A DNA stretch of 64,000 bases from Solen grandis (lineage: Eukaryota > Mollusca > Bivalvia > Adapedonta > Solenidae): the NCBI GenBank assembly GCA_021229015.1, contig CM037789.1, forward strand, positions 33,554,346-33,618,345. The letters are read 5' to 3'. Positions 11,439-22,087 of the stretch are shown piece by piece. Made by a program: the position numbers and the translations under genes. Position 1 is the first letter of the stretch, and each line of letters begins with the position of its first letter. The notes beneath the pieces were generated by a model. It was not told the DNA's origin. It made no database searches and saw nothing but the letters and a program-made list of their open reading frames with translations.

Positions 11439-12287
11439 GGGTCACACTCCGGGGTCCGCCCACAAAGCCGAACAGGCAGATGGACCCTAATTAAACAACG
11501 TTATCAGTCAGTCAGACACATTGCGAGGTATTTTTTACCCTAGGTATTGGACGAAGTGTTCCGAATGTGTAATGGAGATCACACTCGGACTCTGGACAAT
11601 TCTTTTCTAAATCAATAATATGAATTTATAACAATATTTTCTACATATGTCACTTTTTTATAATCATTATGATTTGGATTTAAATACTTAGAAAGTGTAT
11701 GTGCCACAAAGTTCTATAAATCTATATGCCGTGTTTTGTGAATAAATCATTTGAAAACTATAAACAAAGATGTGTGTGTGTAAATTGCGGAGATAGTTCT
11801 AGATCACTTAATTAGGAATGTTTGAATTTTGATAAAGCAGTCCCGCCGTACATAATCTTTAAAGGCATTTACAAAAAGCTGTCCCAGGTGTGAAATGGTG
11901 TCAGAACCAGTCATAAGGAAATTGTAGTTACATTATAACAGTCTTAATTGGTAATGATTAGAAGGAGTATGTTAAAATAAAGTTTTGAGTAAACTTTGCG
12001 CGTGTGTTGTATATATCCGATAATCGTGTATTCAGATCTAATGTCCCCATCACAGTTTCTTGTGACTTTGTTGTGTAACCTCTGCTTACAGCAGGTGACA
12101 CATAGGGATCCTTTATCCGTCGTCTGTCCGTCCGTCTGAGACGGGTCTTTTTCCGCAACGCTTCAGCAAGTGGCACACGTGTTCCAGAGAACAGTCTTGT
12201 TTACACATCTATTTGTTTATAAGATGCTTAATGAGGGTCCGTCTACAGTATTAACTGTTTTATGGTTCGGACACCGGAGTGTGACCC
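11439..12287. mobile_element. putative 849-bp TIR element
   Basis: GGGTCACACTCCGG followed by GTCCG (11439-11458) is inverted at 12268-12287 with one mismatch. A second matching block (AGAtGGACCCTaAT, 11479-11492) is inverted at 12231-12244, making imperfect terminal repeats of about 55 bp. The interior has no transposase. It also holds a pearl-like fragment (about 12065-12150: ACCTCTGCTTACAGCAGGTGAC, then CCGTCGTCTGTCCGTCCGTCTG). Confidence 0.5.
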
Positions 12288-13090
12288 AAACTCCTTAAAG
12301 ATGAATTTGTATGCCGAAATAGGTCGAATTTTGAAAAGCCTCACAGGTGTGAGGTAAGTACTTAATAAAATCAAGAATTTTGAAGCCAACGTGGGAATGA
12401 CATACTCGGCTAATTCAGCCTAGATGTTGTCATCCCCTGTGACAAAGGTGAAGGGAGGAGGTGGTCCTGAAAAGGACTGGGTCAGCTGCCAGAGCAGACT
12501 GGTTAACACATCTACTCGCTCCGTAGGGTTTTATGTAAACCCCACATGCTGCAGGCCAGTGACACGTGATAAGCACTACCTACACAAATTTGCAACAGAC
12601 AAAAATACCACGTAGATAAGCAACTGATACTAGCGCACATGCATATTGAGAGACCAAAATTACTCATTTTGTTGCAGTAATATAACTTTGTAGAATATAA
12701 ACATTTTAAACTACTTCTTAAAAGTTTCGAAATTCCCTCTTTGAACTTACTGAATTTAACTATCTGATTAGGTTTTATAGTGTACATTTGTCATTCGTTT
12801 ACTGTTACCCGATCTCAGTATTTATCTTTGGAGATGAGAAGGGAAGATTCATCTGGAGTGCAGAATGCTAGCTATTAGTGAGTTTGATCTAGCATTTTTT
12901 TTTAAATGTATGTATAGAACTTGCTGATTATCACCCTTGTTACAGTGCAGAATGTGAATGTAATTTTATTGAGTTATATCATATGTAATAATTTAAAAAA
13001 TGATAATAAAATAAAATGACTTGATGATAACAATGTATACTCATTGTTACATTTTCTTTTCATTTCAGTTAGTATTTATTGCAGGGTAAA
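12288..13090. other. no gene recognised
   Basis: Intergenic sequence. The small open frames at 12424-12615 (+) and 12512-12787 (-) overlap each other and show no domain. Confidence 0.4.
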
Positions 13091-13096
13091 CAATAA

Positions 13097-13325
13097 ATGG
13101 TTTGATTCCTGGCTGCGACATACCAAAGTCATAAAAAATGGTACTGATAGTTCCAGAACTGGTTAACCTTGTGTCAGGGTAATGTGACTGAGTGTGGTAA
13201 CATTCTTAATGTCGATCTACAGTGTTATACTGCAGTGTAGCAGCACTTTATCTGTCTCAAGTAGACATAGTCTCAAAATGACTGAAATACTGTTGGTTGG
13301 ACGTTAAACCCAACAAACAGTTAAA
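13097..13325 (+). mobile_element. 5'-truncated tRNA-derived SINE (family 1)
   Basis: It starts at a B-box-like GGTTTGATTCC and runs through a body shared with 41864-42178 (GGATAATGT/GGTAATGTGACTG, CAGCACTTTATCTGTCTCA) to a tail ATGACTGAAATACTGTTGG then ACGTTAAACCCAACAAACAG. A third copy lies at 22088-22250. Confidence 0.7.
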
Positions 13326-13440
13326 AGAATGGGATCCATCTGTGTTGCAGCAAGCAACTGAATATCTGAATTTACTGAATCATTATAGTATGTATACATG
13401 ACTTCAAATACAAAGGTAGTGAATTTTAACCTTTTCTTTG

Positions 13441-13477
13441 TGTGTGTGTGTGGGGGGGGGGGGGGGGGGGGGGGGGG
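13441..13477. repeat. (GT)n followed by (G)26
   Basis: A short GT run leads into 26 consecutive G residues (13452-13477). The length is assembly-sensitive. Confidence 0.95.
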
Positions 13478-13479
13478 AG

Positions 13480-14150
13480 AGGAGAGCATACACAGTTCAT
13501 ATGAATGTTAATGAAAACATAATATTTACAGAAAACTTAGTTCTGTTAATATTATCATGATTTGCATTTTGTATTAATTTGATAGTTTTCTTATGGCAAA
13601 ATACTGCTATTGATTCTAATTGTGAAGTCACTTTGAAGTTACTTTGGGACATACAGTCATGTATGCACATGTATTTTAAGATACTGCTATTGTAACTAGA
13701 ATGGTATTGATTAATTTATTTAGTTAAACTCATTGGTTATGTGAAATCTCCTAATTCAATATTAAGTTATTTTAACTTTATATAACGAGATCCTGAATTT
13801 ACACATCTACTAAGTAACTTGATTCATGCATGCAGTCATTGAATGATGTTATCTTAGATATACTGTCAGTCACATTTATTTTCAAGAAACCATCATATCC
13901 ACATAAAACTGTGCAACACTACAAATTCAAACTCCTGATCTTACCACTAGTCTTAATCATACATGGAAATGATCTGAACAACAAGTATTAAATCAGATTA
14001 GTCTGAAAGTCTATTAAAGGAGGTTGATCAGGTTTTATGTTTGCTACTCCTCAGTGAGTTCAGGTATTTACCAATTAATGCAATCAATATGGCATTTCTG
14101 CTTCACTGAAGTTAAATAATTAATTAAAATAGGGTGACTTATAGTCAATA
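13480..14150. other. no gene recognised
   Basis: AT-rich sequence without repeats or coding signals that I can identify. Confidence 0.4.
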
Positions 14151-14159
14151 CATAGACAA

Positions 14160-14735
14160 TACTCTCTTTAATTGAATAAATTCTCTTTCCCTCTCTGTCA
14201 TGAGTAATGGAAATTATCTCTCTTTTAATGAATAAATTCTCTTTCTCTCTCTGTCACAAGTAAAACTCCCCCCCCCCTTCTCTCTCAGTCATGAGTAAAC
14301 TCCCCCCTTCTCTCTCTGTCATAGTTATAAACTTTCTCTCCCCTTCTCTCTGCCATGAGTAAACTCTCTTCCCCCCTTTCTCTGTCTTGAGTAAACTCCC
14401 CAACCCTTCGCTTTCTCTGTCATGAGTAAATTCTCTCCACCCCCCTTCTCTCTCCCTCTGCCATGAGTAAACTCCCCCGCCCTTTTATCTCTGTCATGAG
14501 TAAACTCTCTCCCCCCTTTCACTCTCTCTGTCATGAGTAAACTCTCTCCCCCCCTTTCTCTCTGTCATGAGTAAACTCTCTCCCCCCTTCTCTCTCTCTG
14601 TCATGAGTAAATTCTCTCCACCCCCCTTCTCTCTCCCTCTGCCATGAGTAAACTCCCCCGCCCTTTTATCTCTGTCATGAGTAAACTCTCTCCCCCCTTT
14701 CACTCTCTCTGCCTCTCCTCTCTCCCCTCTTAATG
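14160..14735. repeat. pyrimidine-rich minisatellite
   Basis: Units of about 45-60 bp made of TCTCTCTGTCATGAGTAAACT plus a C-rich run repeat about a dozen times. A larger block (about 14420-14520) is duplicated at about 14600-14705, roughly 178 bp downstream. The two Arg/Glu/Gly-rich open frames on the - strand (14325-14534, 14494-14766) arise only from the repeat. Confidence 0.85.
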
Positions 14736-14769
14736 ATAAATTATCTCTCTTATGATGAATACTCACATG

Positions 14770-15950
14770 ATGTCATATTGAGAGAAAACAATCTTTCTCT
14801 TCCATAATGAGTTCATAACACATTGTACTCAATTAATAAAATGATAATTATTTGGAAGTAATTTCATTGTAAATAATAGCTTCAACAATCCAATGTAGTG
14901 AAATTATTGAGTATAAATTACAGAGGCATCAACATTGGAACATAGAATAATTAAAAGCTGAAATGGTTTGGTATATTTATGGAGTTTTATTTCTTTTCTT
15001 TTGTTTCAGTTCTTAAAGGATATGCACATTGTACTTAAAGTATGAAAACTGTTACTGTAAAAAGTTGTAATGAGTTCAAAGAATAAAGATTTGCAATGAC
15101 TTGGTCATTTTGCTGACAGTTCTAATCAGTCTTAGGACTTGAAGGTTTTTAAAAAATATTTCGCATGTTACAGGGTCAGAAAAATGTGCAGCCTGATTTG
15201 GAGCAATAAGTTTGCTACATGAGTTTGAATTTGTGTCTCAACAACAAGACCTCAGACCTTTTACATAAAGGGCAAATGCTCAGTACCAACTGAGCTACAG
15301 CTACACCAATCATTTCAGAATGAAAAATAAAAAATAAGAAGCAGCTCAGCCTTCAGTTCTCTCTTGCTTTGATAGTGAAACAAATAAACAAATTTGATCT
15401 TATTAAATAGATGATGAACAATCTCAGACTTATCTCCCCCTTCTCAGGGCTGTGGTCTCAATCCGAGAAATAGAGTAAGAACCCAAAGCCTCAATACATT
15501 GAGGCATTTACTTATGGAGTTCTCTGTCCCCCTGTCAATTTGCCATTGCTAGTTAGATTCAAAATTTGCACAATGCACAAAATTGTCCATCCAGAGTCAT
15601 TTCAATGTCACCTATGATCTAATTCTTTGTCTATTTGTTTACTTGGATTTACACTGACATTATGTTGGTAATCTTGAGTCTTTGTTTACATTAGGCAGGT
15701 ATATAGTTCTGCATCACTGTGATATCACACATACAAGACATGTGGTATAATAAGACCACAGTTATTGATCATTATATTACCCTAACAGTGGGTCTACCAG
15801 TTTTAAACAAAACCGAAGAACATTATTGTTAATGAGTTAATAATCTTTTATAACCATGGATTGGCTGGAACAGCTCCAACCATGCACTCAGCCAAAGGAA
15901 CTGGTTTCAATTCAGCTGATTATGTAAACATTTCAATAAATTATGTCTTA
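14770..15950. other. no gene; one tRNA-like SINE fragment
   Basis: Near 15175-15305 a - strand tRNA-like fragment (GTGCAGCCTG, CCAACTGAGCTACAG) matches the modules at 3785-4720. The remainder is AT-rich and unremarkable. Confidence 0.4.
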
Positions 15951-15953
15951 ACA

Positions 15954-16134
15954 TACTGTCAAACCTGTCTTAAGTGGTCATTCAAGAGTATAAGAGAAAG
16001 GGACTACTTATCAGAGGTGGCTGCATAAATGAAGGTTAAACAAAACAAAATGCTAGTTTGGTAATATTAAAATTGACCACTGTATATAGGTTGACCGCTT
16101 AATACAGGTGGCCGCTAAAATGATTCAACTGTGT
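15954..16134. mobile_element. short MITE of the 'TAAGCGGCCACC' type
   Basis: The ends (TACTGTCAAACCTG, and CAACTGTG at about 16127-16134) are loosely inverted. Internal phrases (TTAAGTGGTCA, GACCGCTTAATACAGGTGGCCGC) match the better-preserved element at 61134-61669. The inner order suggests a solo deletion derivative. Confidence 0.5.
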
Positions 16135-16139
16135 AATTA

Positions 16140-17740
16140 TATGATTTATAAGGATCATTTTCAGTTATTATGAATCTAAATTTTACCAGGATGATTTCCC
16201 TAAAACTTGAAAAATGTGTTCTTAAATAAGGGTTTGGATTTTTAAGAAGGATTTTTAAGAAAAAATGAAGAATTACACCTCAGTTATACCAGAGATATTA
16301 AATATTTTCAAAATGGAACAACTAGAACTAATCATAGGTATGAATAATGGATCTAGATAAATAATTATGTATTATCAAAATACTTGTATATACATGTAAT
16401 ACACATGCACATGAAGGTTGTTTAGCATAATAAAAAACAGCTAGAATGTTATAATTATAATGATGATGTATGCCCAGTTTGGTAAGGATAACTACCTTTA
16501 TAATACATCAGTTGAATAAATAAAAAATATATATGCATAACAGCCAATGGCTTTATTGTTTGTGTTTGACTTGAATATACTTATAATATTTTTTTTGGGT
16601 GCATATGTGCAATTTGATCAGGTTGAATTAAGTTAAAGTAGGTTGAATTAAGTTCAACTTTAAATGGATGAAACAAATGATGGAAGATAGCTCAAAAGCT
16701 CATTGAATAAATTTCTGGCACTGAGAGTGTACCAGAGGCCATGTTTTTTTTTAGAGTTTCCAGGATGTTATGTTTTTCAACAAAAATGACAACATGCATA
16801 ATTATCTGTGCCTGAGTGCAAATGAATTGTTAAAGCTGCAAGAAATTTTCTTCAATCATTATGAAATGTAACAGCTTAACTTGTAGCCTTAAAGTTGAAA
16901 GGTTTAAGTGGTTATGTAGATGCATTGGTAGAGAATTTGCCATGTAAGTGAGGGCTCTCGAGTTAGAGTCCTGGCCCGTGTTCTTGAAAATACTTAAGTA
17001 CAAACTCTGGCTTTAATTTGAGTAACATACTTAAATCCCTATCGAAACTAATGGGCGTAGTTTGAGTATAAGTATGAAAATCATACAAGTTAAAGTACCA
17101 TTTTAATGTTTGGGATCACAGGGCCTGGTCTGTTTGCACATTTTTATAGATTGGTTACAATGTGGGGCTGTTACATTTCCTATTTTTCAGTATATTACTG
17201 CTCTTTGGATTATAGTTTGTTCTTTTTCCTGTGAATTCAGGGATTACAAGTTATTCTAAATTGGTTGTGGATTATGTAACAGTCTATAAGTATTTCTTAT
17301 TAGAGATTTGTGTACATGGTCCAATTGCTCAATTCATAGAGCACTGGCCATGCATGTAAGCAAGGGTACAGGAAATTACTGGTTACACATTTATCTCACC
17401 TAATTACAAATTTAACTTTTATTTCATTTTGATTTTTATTGTTTGTGTAGGTAGGAAAATCTGTCCAGTTAGGCCAGGCGGTAGAGTAGCATGGTGGCGT
17501 CAGTTGTGGGTTTGGGAAAAGTGTAGTGTGTATGAAAAGGAATATAGATCTGTCCTGTTAATGTTATATTTATTTTTGGAACTCCACGACAGCAGGAGTC
17601 GTTGGTTTGAGTCATGCACCAACAGTAGGCACACTTAGAATTTTCTGGTGCTTATTTTATTTTCATTATATTGCAGTCTTTTATGGTAACCAAAGTCTGA
17701 GGAATTTGTATAAACAAATCGAAAGTTATATTAATTATTG
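16140..17740. other. no gene; tRNA-like SINE heads
   Basis: Degenerate tRNA-like heads appear near 16915-16985 (GGTTATGTAGATGCATTGGTAGAG then GAGTTAGAGTCC), 17320-17375 and 17460-17635. No coding exon is seen. Confidence 0.35.
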
Positions 17741-17814
17741 TGTTGACTGGAGTTTACTGTCACTGCAACTGTGAGTATTCCAGTTATATAGTGATCCATG
17801 TCCAGCTAATAAAA

Positions 17815-17975
17815 TGGATGAGTACACATAGGCAACCGGACAGAACCACCAACCTACCACAAGCGAGCTGGATGGCTTACTTAGATGAAGAAAGTGACAC
17901 TGCAAGGAATCGAACCCACAATTGAAAGAAGTTACGTGATTGCATCTCTGCAGTTGTAACAAATAAGCCACAGAA
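17815..17975 (-). mobile_element. tRNA-derived SINE (family 2), minus strand
   Basis: On the - strand a consensus B box (GGGTTCGATTCC, complement of 17906-17917) is followed by AGCCATCCAGCT and GGTAGGTTGGTGGTTCT. The downstream body is shared with 18033-18165 and 21738-21860. The poly-A or LINE tail is not visible. Confidence 0.65.
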
Positions 17976-18032
17976 AACATTCATTTTTAACAAACCAATA
18001 TAAATAGATAGATTTTTTAATTTACCATCAAG

Positions 18033-18165
18033 CATCCAGGTAGAACCACCAACCTACTGCAAGCCAGCTGGAAGGCTTCCTCACATGAAAATCCAAATGA
18101 CCCAGCCGGGATTCGAACCCATGCAGTGAGGGGCAGAGTGAGTGTCTTGGCAACGGAGGTCCCAT
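18033..18165 (-). mobile_element. tRNA-derived SINE (family 2), minus strand, second copy
   Basis: On the - strand it has GGGTTCGAATCCC (B box) then GAAGCCTTCCAGCTGGC and GTAGGTTGGTGGTTCTACC, the same layout as the copy 200 bp upstream. The two are tandem insertions in the same orientation. Confidence 0.65.
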
Positions 18166-18317
18166 ATTAAAAATATAATTCATTTATGCTCTACTTTTGC
18201 ATTATATGAAAAGAACAAAAATTAAATGGTAATTTTTCATTTAAATAATATATATACATAAATTATTGTTATTGTAATGGCCATTAAGTTTTACCCTAAA
18301 CATTGAGGAATAAGTGT

Positions 18318-18410
18318 AAGTGACTTGTCCAGCTCAGTCAGTAGAGCATTTGCCCTGAAAGCATATGGCCCCTGGTTGCGTCCTGGTCAGGCTGGACACA
18401 TATATTTTTA
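18318..18410 (+). repeat. tRNA-like SINE head
   Basis: CCAGCTCAGTCAGTAGAGCATT is A-box like and GGTTGCGTCCTGG is a degenerate B box. No SINE body follows. Confidence 0.5.
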
Positions 18411-18424
18411 GCCCTGATGTCATT

Positions 18425-18515
18425 ATTGTGTTTATATATATAATAAACTCACCACACACCCAGACCTAATGTATATATATAATACACTCACCACACACGT
18501 GACCCAGACCTAATG
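18425..18515. repeat. short tandem duplication with TA microsatellite
   Basis: TATATATAATA-ACTCACCACACAC-CCAGACCTAATG is repeated twice with a 5-bp insertion in the second copy. Confidence 0.7.
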
Positions 18516-18869
18516 TTATTTTTTCATAAACATTTAATCTTAAGCATTTTGTATCAAAACTTAATTTTTATTCTAAAAATCAACGTACTGTAGACCACCG
18601 TCTGATAAAAAATGTAGAACTTGGATTAACTAAAATTATTTATACAGCCAAAAGATGCAACAATAAAAAATTCAGTATCTGGTTCATGATATGGTTCGTT
18701 GAAGATCACCATAATGATATTATACTAGTCTAAAACAACGGATGTACCGTTAATGCATTTTGTAAACAAACGTGCGATTTTAAACACTAGTTTCTTCCTT
18801 TAACTACAAATAAATCAAACAATTTCCAAATAAAACCCGTCTTATGTTTGATTTTTTCGACTGGATATG

Positions 18870-19204
18870 AACGTTCGGCATTTTCCGATAGAAACAAAGC
18901 GATCGTTATTTTCCGATAGGAGGTCAGCTGTTACCGATCGTTTTTTCTCGACAGGTAATAATCGATCGATTTTTAGAGGATTCCGATCGTTTATCAGCTG
19001 TTTCCGGTCGGAAATGTGTTATTTTCAAGGTACAAAATGCACGATATCTCAGCTAATATAAATGTGTTTTTCGAAAACAAGACATAATTAGAATTGGGAA
19101 ACAATGCTCTTTTATTATCAATAATAAAAATATATGTAAGAACTGTGGTTTTTAAAAAAGTTTATGGAAAAAACCGACGTTCCATAAATTCACCGACGCG
19201 GGTT
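18870..19204 (-). repeat. CGATCGG-rich repeat plus 48-bp module, inverted copy
   Basis: CGATCG-type motifs at 18901-18992 are followed by a 48-bp block (19157-19204) that is the perfect reverse complement of 2639-2686. Order and orientation mirror the left copy. This copy abuts the ballast-domain element. Confidence 0.7.
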
Positions 19205-19318
19205 TTTCCCAATTTTACTAGGCGTCCTGACTTCTGAACATTGATGTAAATAAACCAATTAAATTTCTCATTTCATTGAATCAACCATAATAAGAAAGAA
19301 ATTGTAAGTTAAAGACGT

Positions 19319-19516
19319 CTATTTAAACCAATTTGCTCCGCGATATTTTTTATTTCCATAATACATCTTTGTCATTTTTACCGTGAAATGCTTGCAACTG
19401 CGGTTATTGAAAAGTTGTGTGGTGTTAAACTTATTGGATAAGAAATCACTGGCAAGCCTTTGTAACAGAATAAGCGTCATATAAAATCGCACCTCAGGGC
19501 CATAAAACACGGCCAT
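19319..19516 (-). other. unrecognised 65-codon frame overlapping the left arm
   Basis: A - strand frame rich in Lys, Asn and Phe ends inside the left inverted arm. I recognise no family; it may be a relic of the element's original coding content or chance. Confidence 0.15.
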
Positions 19517-20104
19517 AAAACGAAGCGTGCGACCGAGTCACCATGTCAACAGACAATTGATGTGCACGTTTTACTGAAACGGACATGTAGAGTATAATCA
19601 TCACCACAAACATACTAAATGCATTATATAAATATGAAAGAAAAGTGTTGAATCCACGTTTTATATTATAATAATCTATATTATGCTATTTTACGGAAAA
19701 AGTCTGTTTAAATAAATATATATAAGTAAAAGTATCGTATCGCAATGAGCTCATGTTATTGTGATATACAGAAAGTAGTTAGCATAATTTACATTATTTT
19801 GCTAAATTGCGAGCAATTAGGTGTGTTAATCATAATTACAAAACGGTGTACCTTTGATTCGTCTCTATAGTATTTCACAGTTACCGTGATTGCAATTAGA
19901 TTTCTACTTACATGATACCGCCCCTTTTATATATTTATATGTTTGATTAAAAAACTGTTTAAAACTTGTAATGATTTGCGCAATTAAAATAGCGATGTTT
20001 GTGAGAATTTGCATAAATGATTGCGTGACAAGGGGTATTGACTTTAGTTATGGTTCGATCACTATAGCAGGAAGTTTAATAAAGTTTTTGAGATATTTCT
20101 TAAA

Positions 20105-20395
20105 ATGGAGTGTATAGTTCCTTACGACTTTGAGCCCGAATATACTGAGGAAGAGCTGCAACTGCTTCAAGACAATGACGTACGGGAGGAGGAATATTTA
20201 TGTGCTGAGGACTTTTGTCTGTGTGATAACTGTGTTATGATGCCATCCAATATGGAAAATGTATGTTGCAAATCGAGTGACTTGGTTGTTGGACATTTAG
20301 ATGAACTTACGTGCATTACGAACCATACGGACTTTCACACCTTAGTTCTGAATGATTCTGTTTTAGAAGTTGCATTCATTACCATTCTGGCATAA
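20105..20395 (+). CDS. small protein resembling the P2X7 C-terminal 'ballast' zinc domain
   Basis: This intronless 96-residue ORF starts at an ATG in good context (AAAATGG) and ends at TAA. It begins with PYDFEPEYTEEEL and an acidic stretch, then shows CLCDNC, MPSNMENVCC and CITNH, followed by an LNDSVLEVAF segment. This order of Cys and His (CxCxxC, CC, CxxxH) follows the intracellular domain of vertebrate P2X7 receptors, which binds zinc and also occurs as free-standing multicopy proteins in invertebrates. There is no membrane segment or channel domain, so this is not a receptor. Two usual features are missing: the Trp before the first Cys, and the Cys in the CLN motif (here VLN). The protein stops after VLEVAF, so the second half of the normal domain is absent. 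It lies inside the inverted-arm element. Truncation makes zinc-dependent folding doubtful. Confidence 0.7.
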   Translation: MECIVPYDFEPEYTEEELQLLQDNDVREEEYLCAEDFCLCDNCVMMPSNMENVCCKSSDLVVGHLDELTCITNHTDFHTLVLNDSVLEVAFITILA

Positions 20396-20446
20396 AAAGG
20401 TCATAGGACGAAGGCTCCAGACTCTCTCATTCACGAGTAAGAAAAC

Positions 20447-20452
20447 AATAAA
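20447..20452 (+). terminator. poly-A signal AATAAA after the ballast-like ORF
   Basis: The hexamer lies 50 bp past the stop codon, a normal spacing for a compact transcript. Confidence 0.5.
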
Positions 20453-20571
20453 ATGATCATAGTTTAATCTTTTAATAATATATTTTCATCATATTCAAAT
20501 AATAAACATTTTTCAAACAATTTCTCCACAACACACGTAATTCCCTTCTATATTTCAATGTATGTACGCAA

Positions 20572-20640
20572 CCGGAAGTGTGTCTGTGACGTCACGATTG
20601 TTGAAAAAAAGTCTCGCGAGACCACGAGACGTAAACAATG
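20572..20640 (+). promoter_or_regulatory. promoter-like cluster: ETS, CRE and TCTCGCGAGA motifs
   Basis: Within 50 bp are CCGGAAGT (20572-20579, ETS consensus), TGACGTCA (20587-20594, full CRE palindrome) and TCTCGCGAGA (20612-20621, the palindrome of CpG promoters). An ATG at 20638 opens a 12-codon frame (MSAPMSRSKLV) that runs into the right arm and could be a first-exon fragment. The cluster is CG-rich against an AT-rich background. It points away from the ballast-like ORF, so it more likely served another gene. Confidence 0.55.
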
Positions 20641-20756
20641 TCTGCGCCCATGTCTCGGAGCAAATTGGTGTAAATAGACGTCTTTAACTTGCAATTTCTT
20701 TCTTATTACGATTGATTCAATGAAATGAGTAATTAAATTGGTTTATTTACATCAAT

Positions 20757-21737
20757 ATCTTTCAATTAAAACCTAGTTGTTCCTTCCTTTTCAAACTGAT
20801 AATTTAATAAAAGTTTCGGTATTATGTCCGAAATCATCGATAATAATTCATTAAACCATCTCTTTTATTTGAACCGAAAGCGTAACATACATGCACACTT
20901 TACCTCGTTTAAAAGTCGCCGTCAATTAGCATTGCTGGTATTGTCTTACTCATGTTAAAACTAACAGCAAACACACGATCAATTAATTGTCAGTTACACT
21001 AATCCCAGCCCCTAGGCTGTGTTTATTTTAATAGCCAGGTGAAGGACGCACGTGCTGGATTGGTTATCGATTTTTTGGGGTCCAGTGCATCGCAGCGTGA
21101 GCTAAGCTGAAAACCAGATTGGTCGCTTACGCAATATTAACACAACAGAGCGTCGCTTATATCATTTGAAGAAAATTATGAGGGAAAATCGTCGTTGACA
21201 TAAAAATCGCCAAATTTGAAAAATTGTCGCCACTTTTTCGATTTTGTCGCCATTTGCGACAATGGCGATCGCCAGCGGGAACCCTGCTTGCAAGCACTAC
21301 TATATTAAATATATTATATTGTAACACTCAACTTTCTTTAACTTTCATATCTTTTAATTTGTCTTACCCTTACTCCGAATATCTCTTTTAAAGATATTTT
21401 TTGTACATATTAAATTTGGAAAAAAAAATCAAGTTTATAATTTACAACAGAACATGTAGTTATGAAGTTAAGTATATTCATATTTGTGCGCGTTTCAAAG
21501 TAAATACATGCTATCATTATACTCTTTGATTACTTGCAATTCTATGTTTTTAAGTTTGCGTTTTTACAGTAATGAAATTTGAATTCACACAACAAACACA
21601 TTTGAATATGTGAATTCTGTATACTAAATTTTAATCAAATATTCAACAAAAATGCAACATGATGTTGTTAAGGTCAACAAATAAAACATGTTGATGTGTT
21701 GTGAAACAATTTTGGCGGCGATTCCCTTCCATTGTCT
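20757..21737. other. no gene; GTCGCC-rich block
   Basis: Near 21200-21290 there is a block with repeated GTCGCCA and GCGGGAACCCTGC, related in inverted orientation to about 2345-2430. The rest is AT-rich without features. Confidence 0.4.
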
Positions 21738-21860
21738 TCTTGCGGTAGGTCGGTGGTTTTACCCGGATGCCTCTGTGCATTCGGGGTCTTCCTCCACCTG
21801 TAATTAGCTGGACGTCGCTATATGACTGAAATATTGTCGAAGCGACGCTAAACTAAAAAA
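21738..21860 (+). mobile_element. SINE (family 2) body and tail
   Basis: GGTAGGTCGGTGGTTTTACCCGG matches the two - strand SINE copies at 17815 and 18033. The tail ATGACTGAAATATTGTCG then GACGCTAAAC is the ending shared with SINE family 1. The tRNA head is missing, so the copy is 5'-truncated. Confidence 0.65.
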
Positions 21861-22087
21861 TAGTCAATAGTCCATAGTCTTCGATATTTTATTGCTTTAC
21901 TTGCATAGTAAATTTTTTCAAACAAGTTTGTCAATGGCCTGTATTTTTCACGGGACAATGCGTATGTTTACACAGTTGAGAGTTCTATATGCGAAGTGTA
22001 CATCCGTCTCACTCCGTGTAGGAGTAAAAACCGGTATGAATCGTAAAGCTTGTAAATTATAGATGATACATGTATATAAACTGATTT

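Larger units (their letters stand above)
10116..11528. repeat. 14-bp direct repeats bracketing the KptA-like region
   Basis: GACACATTGCGAGG occurs at 10116-10129 and again at 11515-11528. The 1.4 kb between holds the KptA-like ORF and an A/T-rich tail. The pair could be a target-site duplication. Against this, the left copy encodes the Arg of the catalytic Arg-His pair, so it may instead be an internal duplication of the element. Confidence 0.45.
19240..20756. mobile_element. 1.5-kb element with 104-bp inverted terminal arms carrying a P2X7-ballast-like ORF
   Basis: The left arm (19240-19343) and right arm (20653-20756) are reverse complements with only a handful of mismatches, for example GAAATTGTAAGTTAAAGACGTC against GACGTCTTTAACTTGCAATTTC. 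The 1.3 kb between holds the 96-codon ORF at 20105-20395, its poly-A signal, and a promoter-like cluster at 20572-20621. No transposase is seen. The structure could be a non-autonomous TIR element that captured a gene, or a local inverted duplication of a first-exon/promoter segment. I cannot identify a clear target-site duplication. Confidence 0.65.

Noticed and set aside
14325..14766. Two Arg/Glu/Gly-rich open frames on the - strand
   Set aside because: They are read entirely from the pyrimidine-rich minisatellite; the peptide repeats follow the DNA repeat and have no domain.
20105..20395. A P2X receptor gene
   Set aside because: No channel domain or membrane helices are encoded; only the first half of the ballast domain is present.
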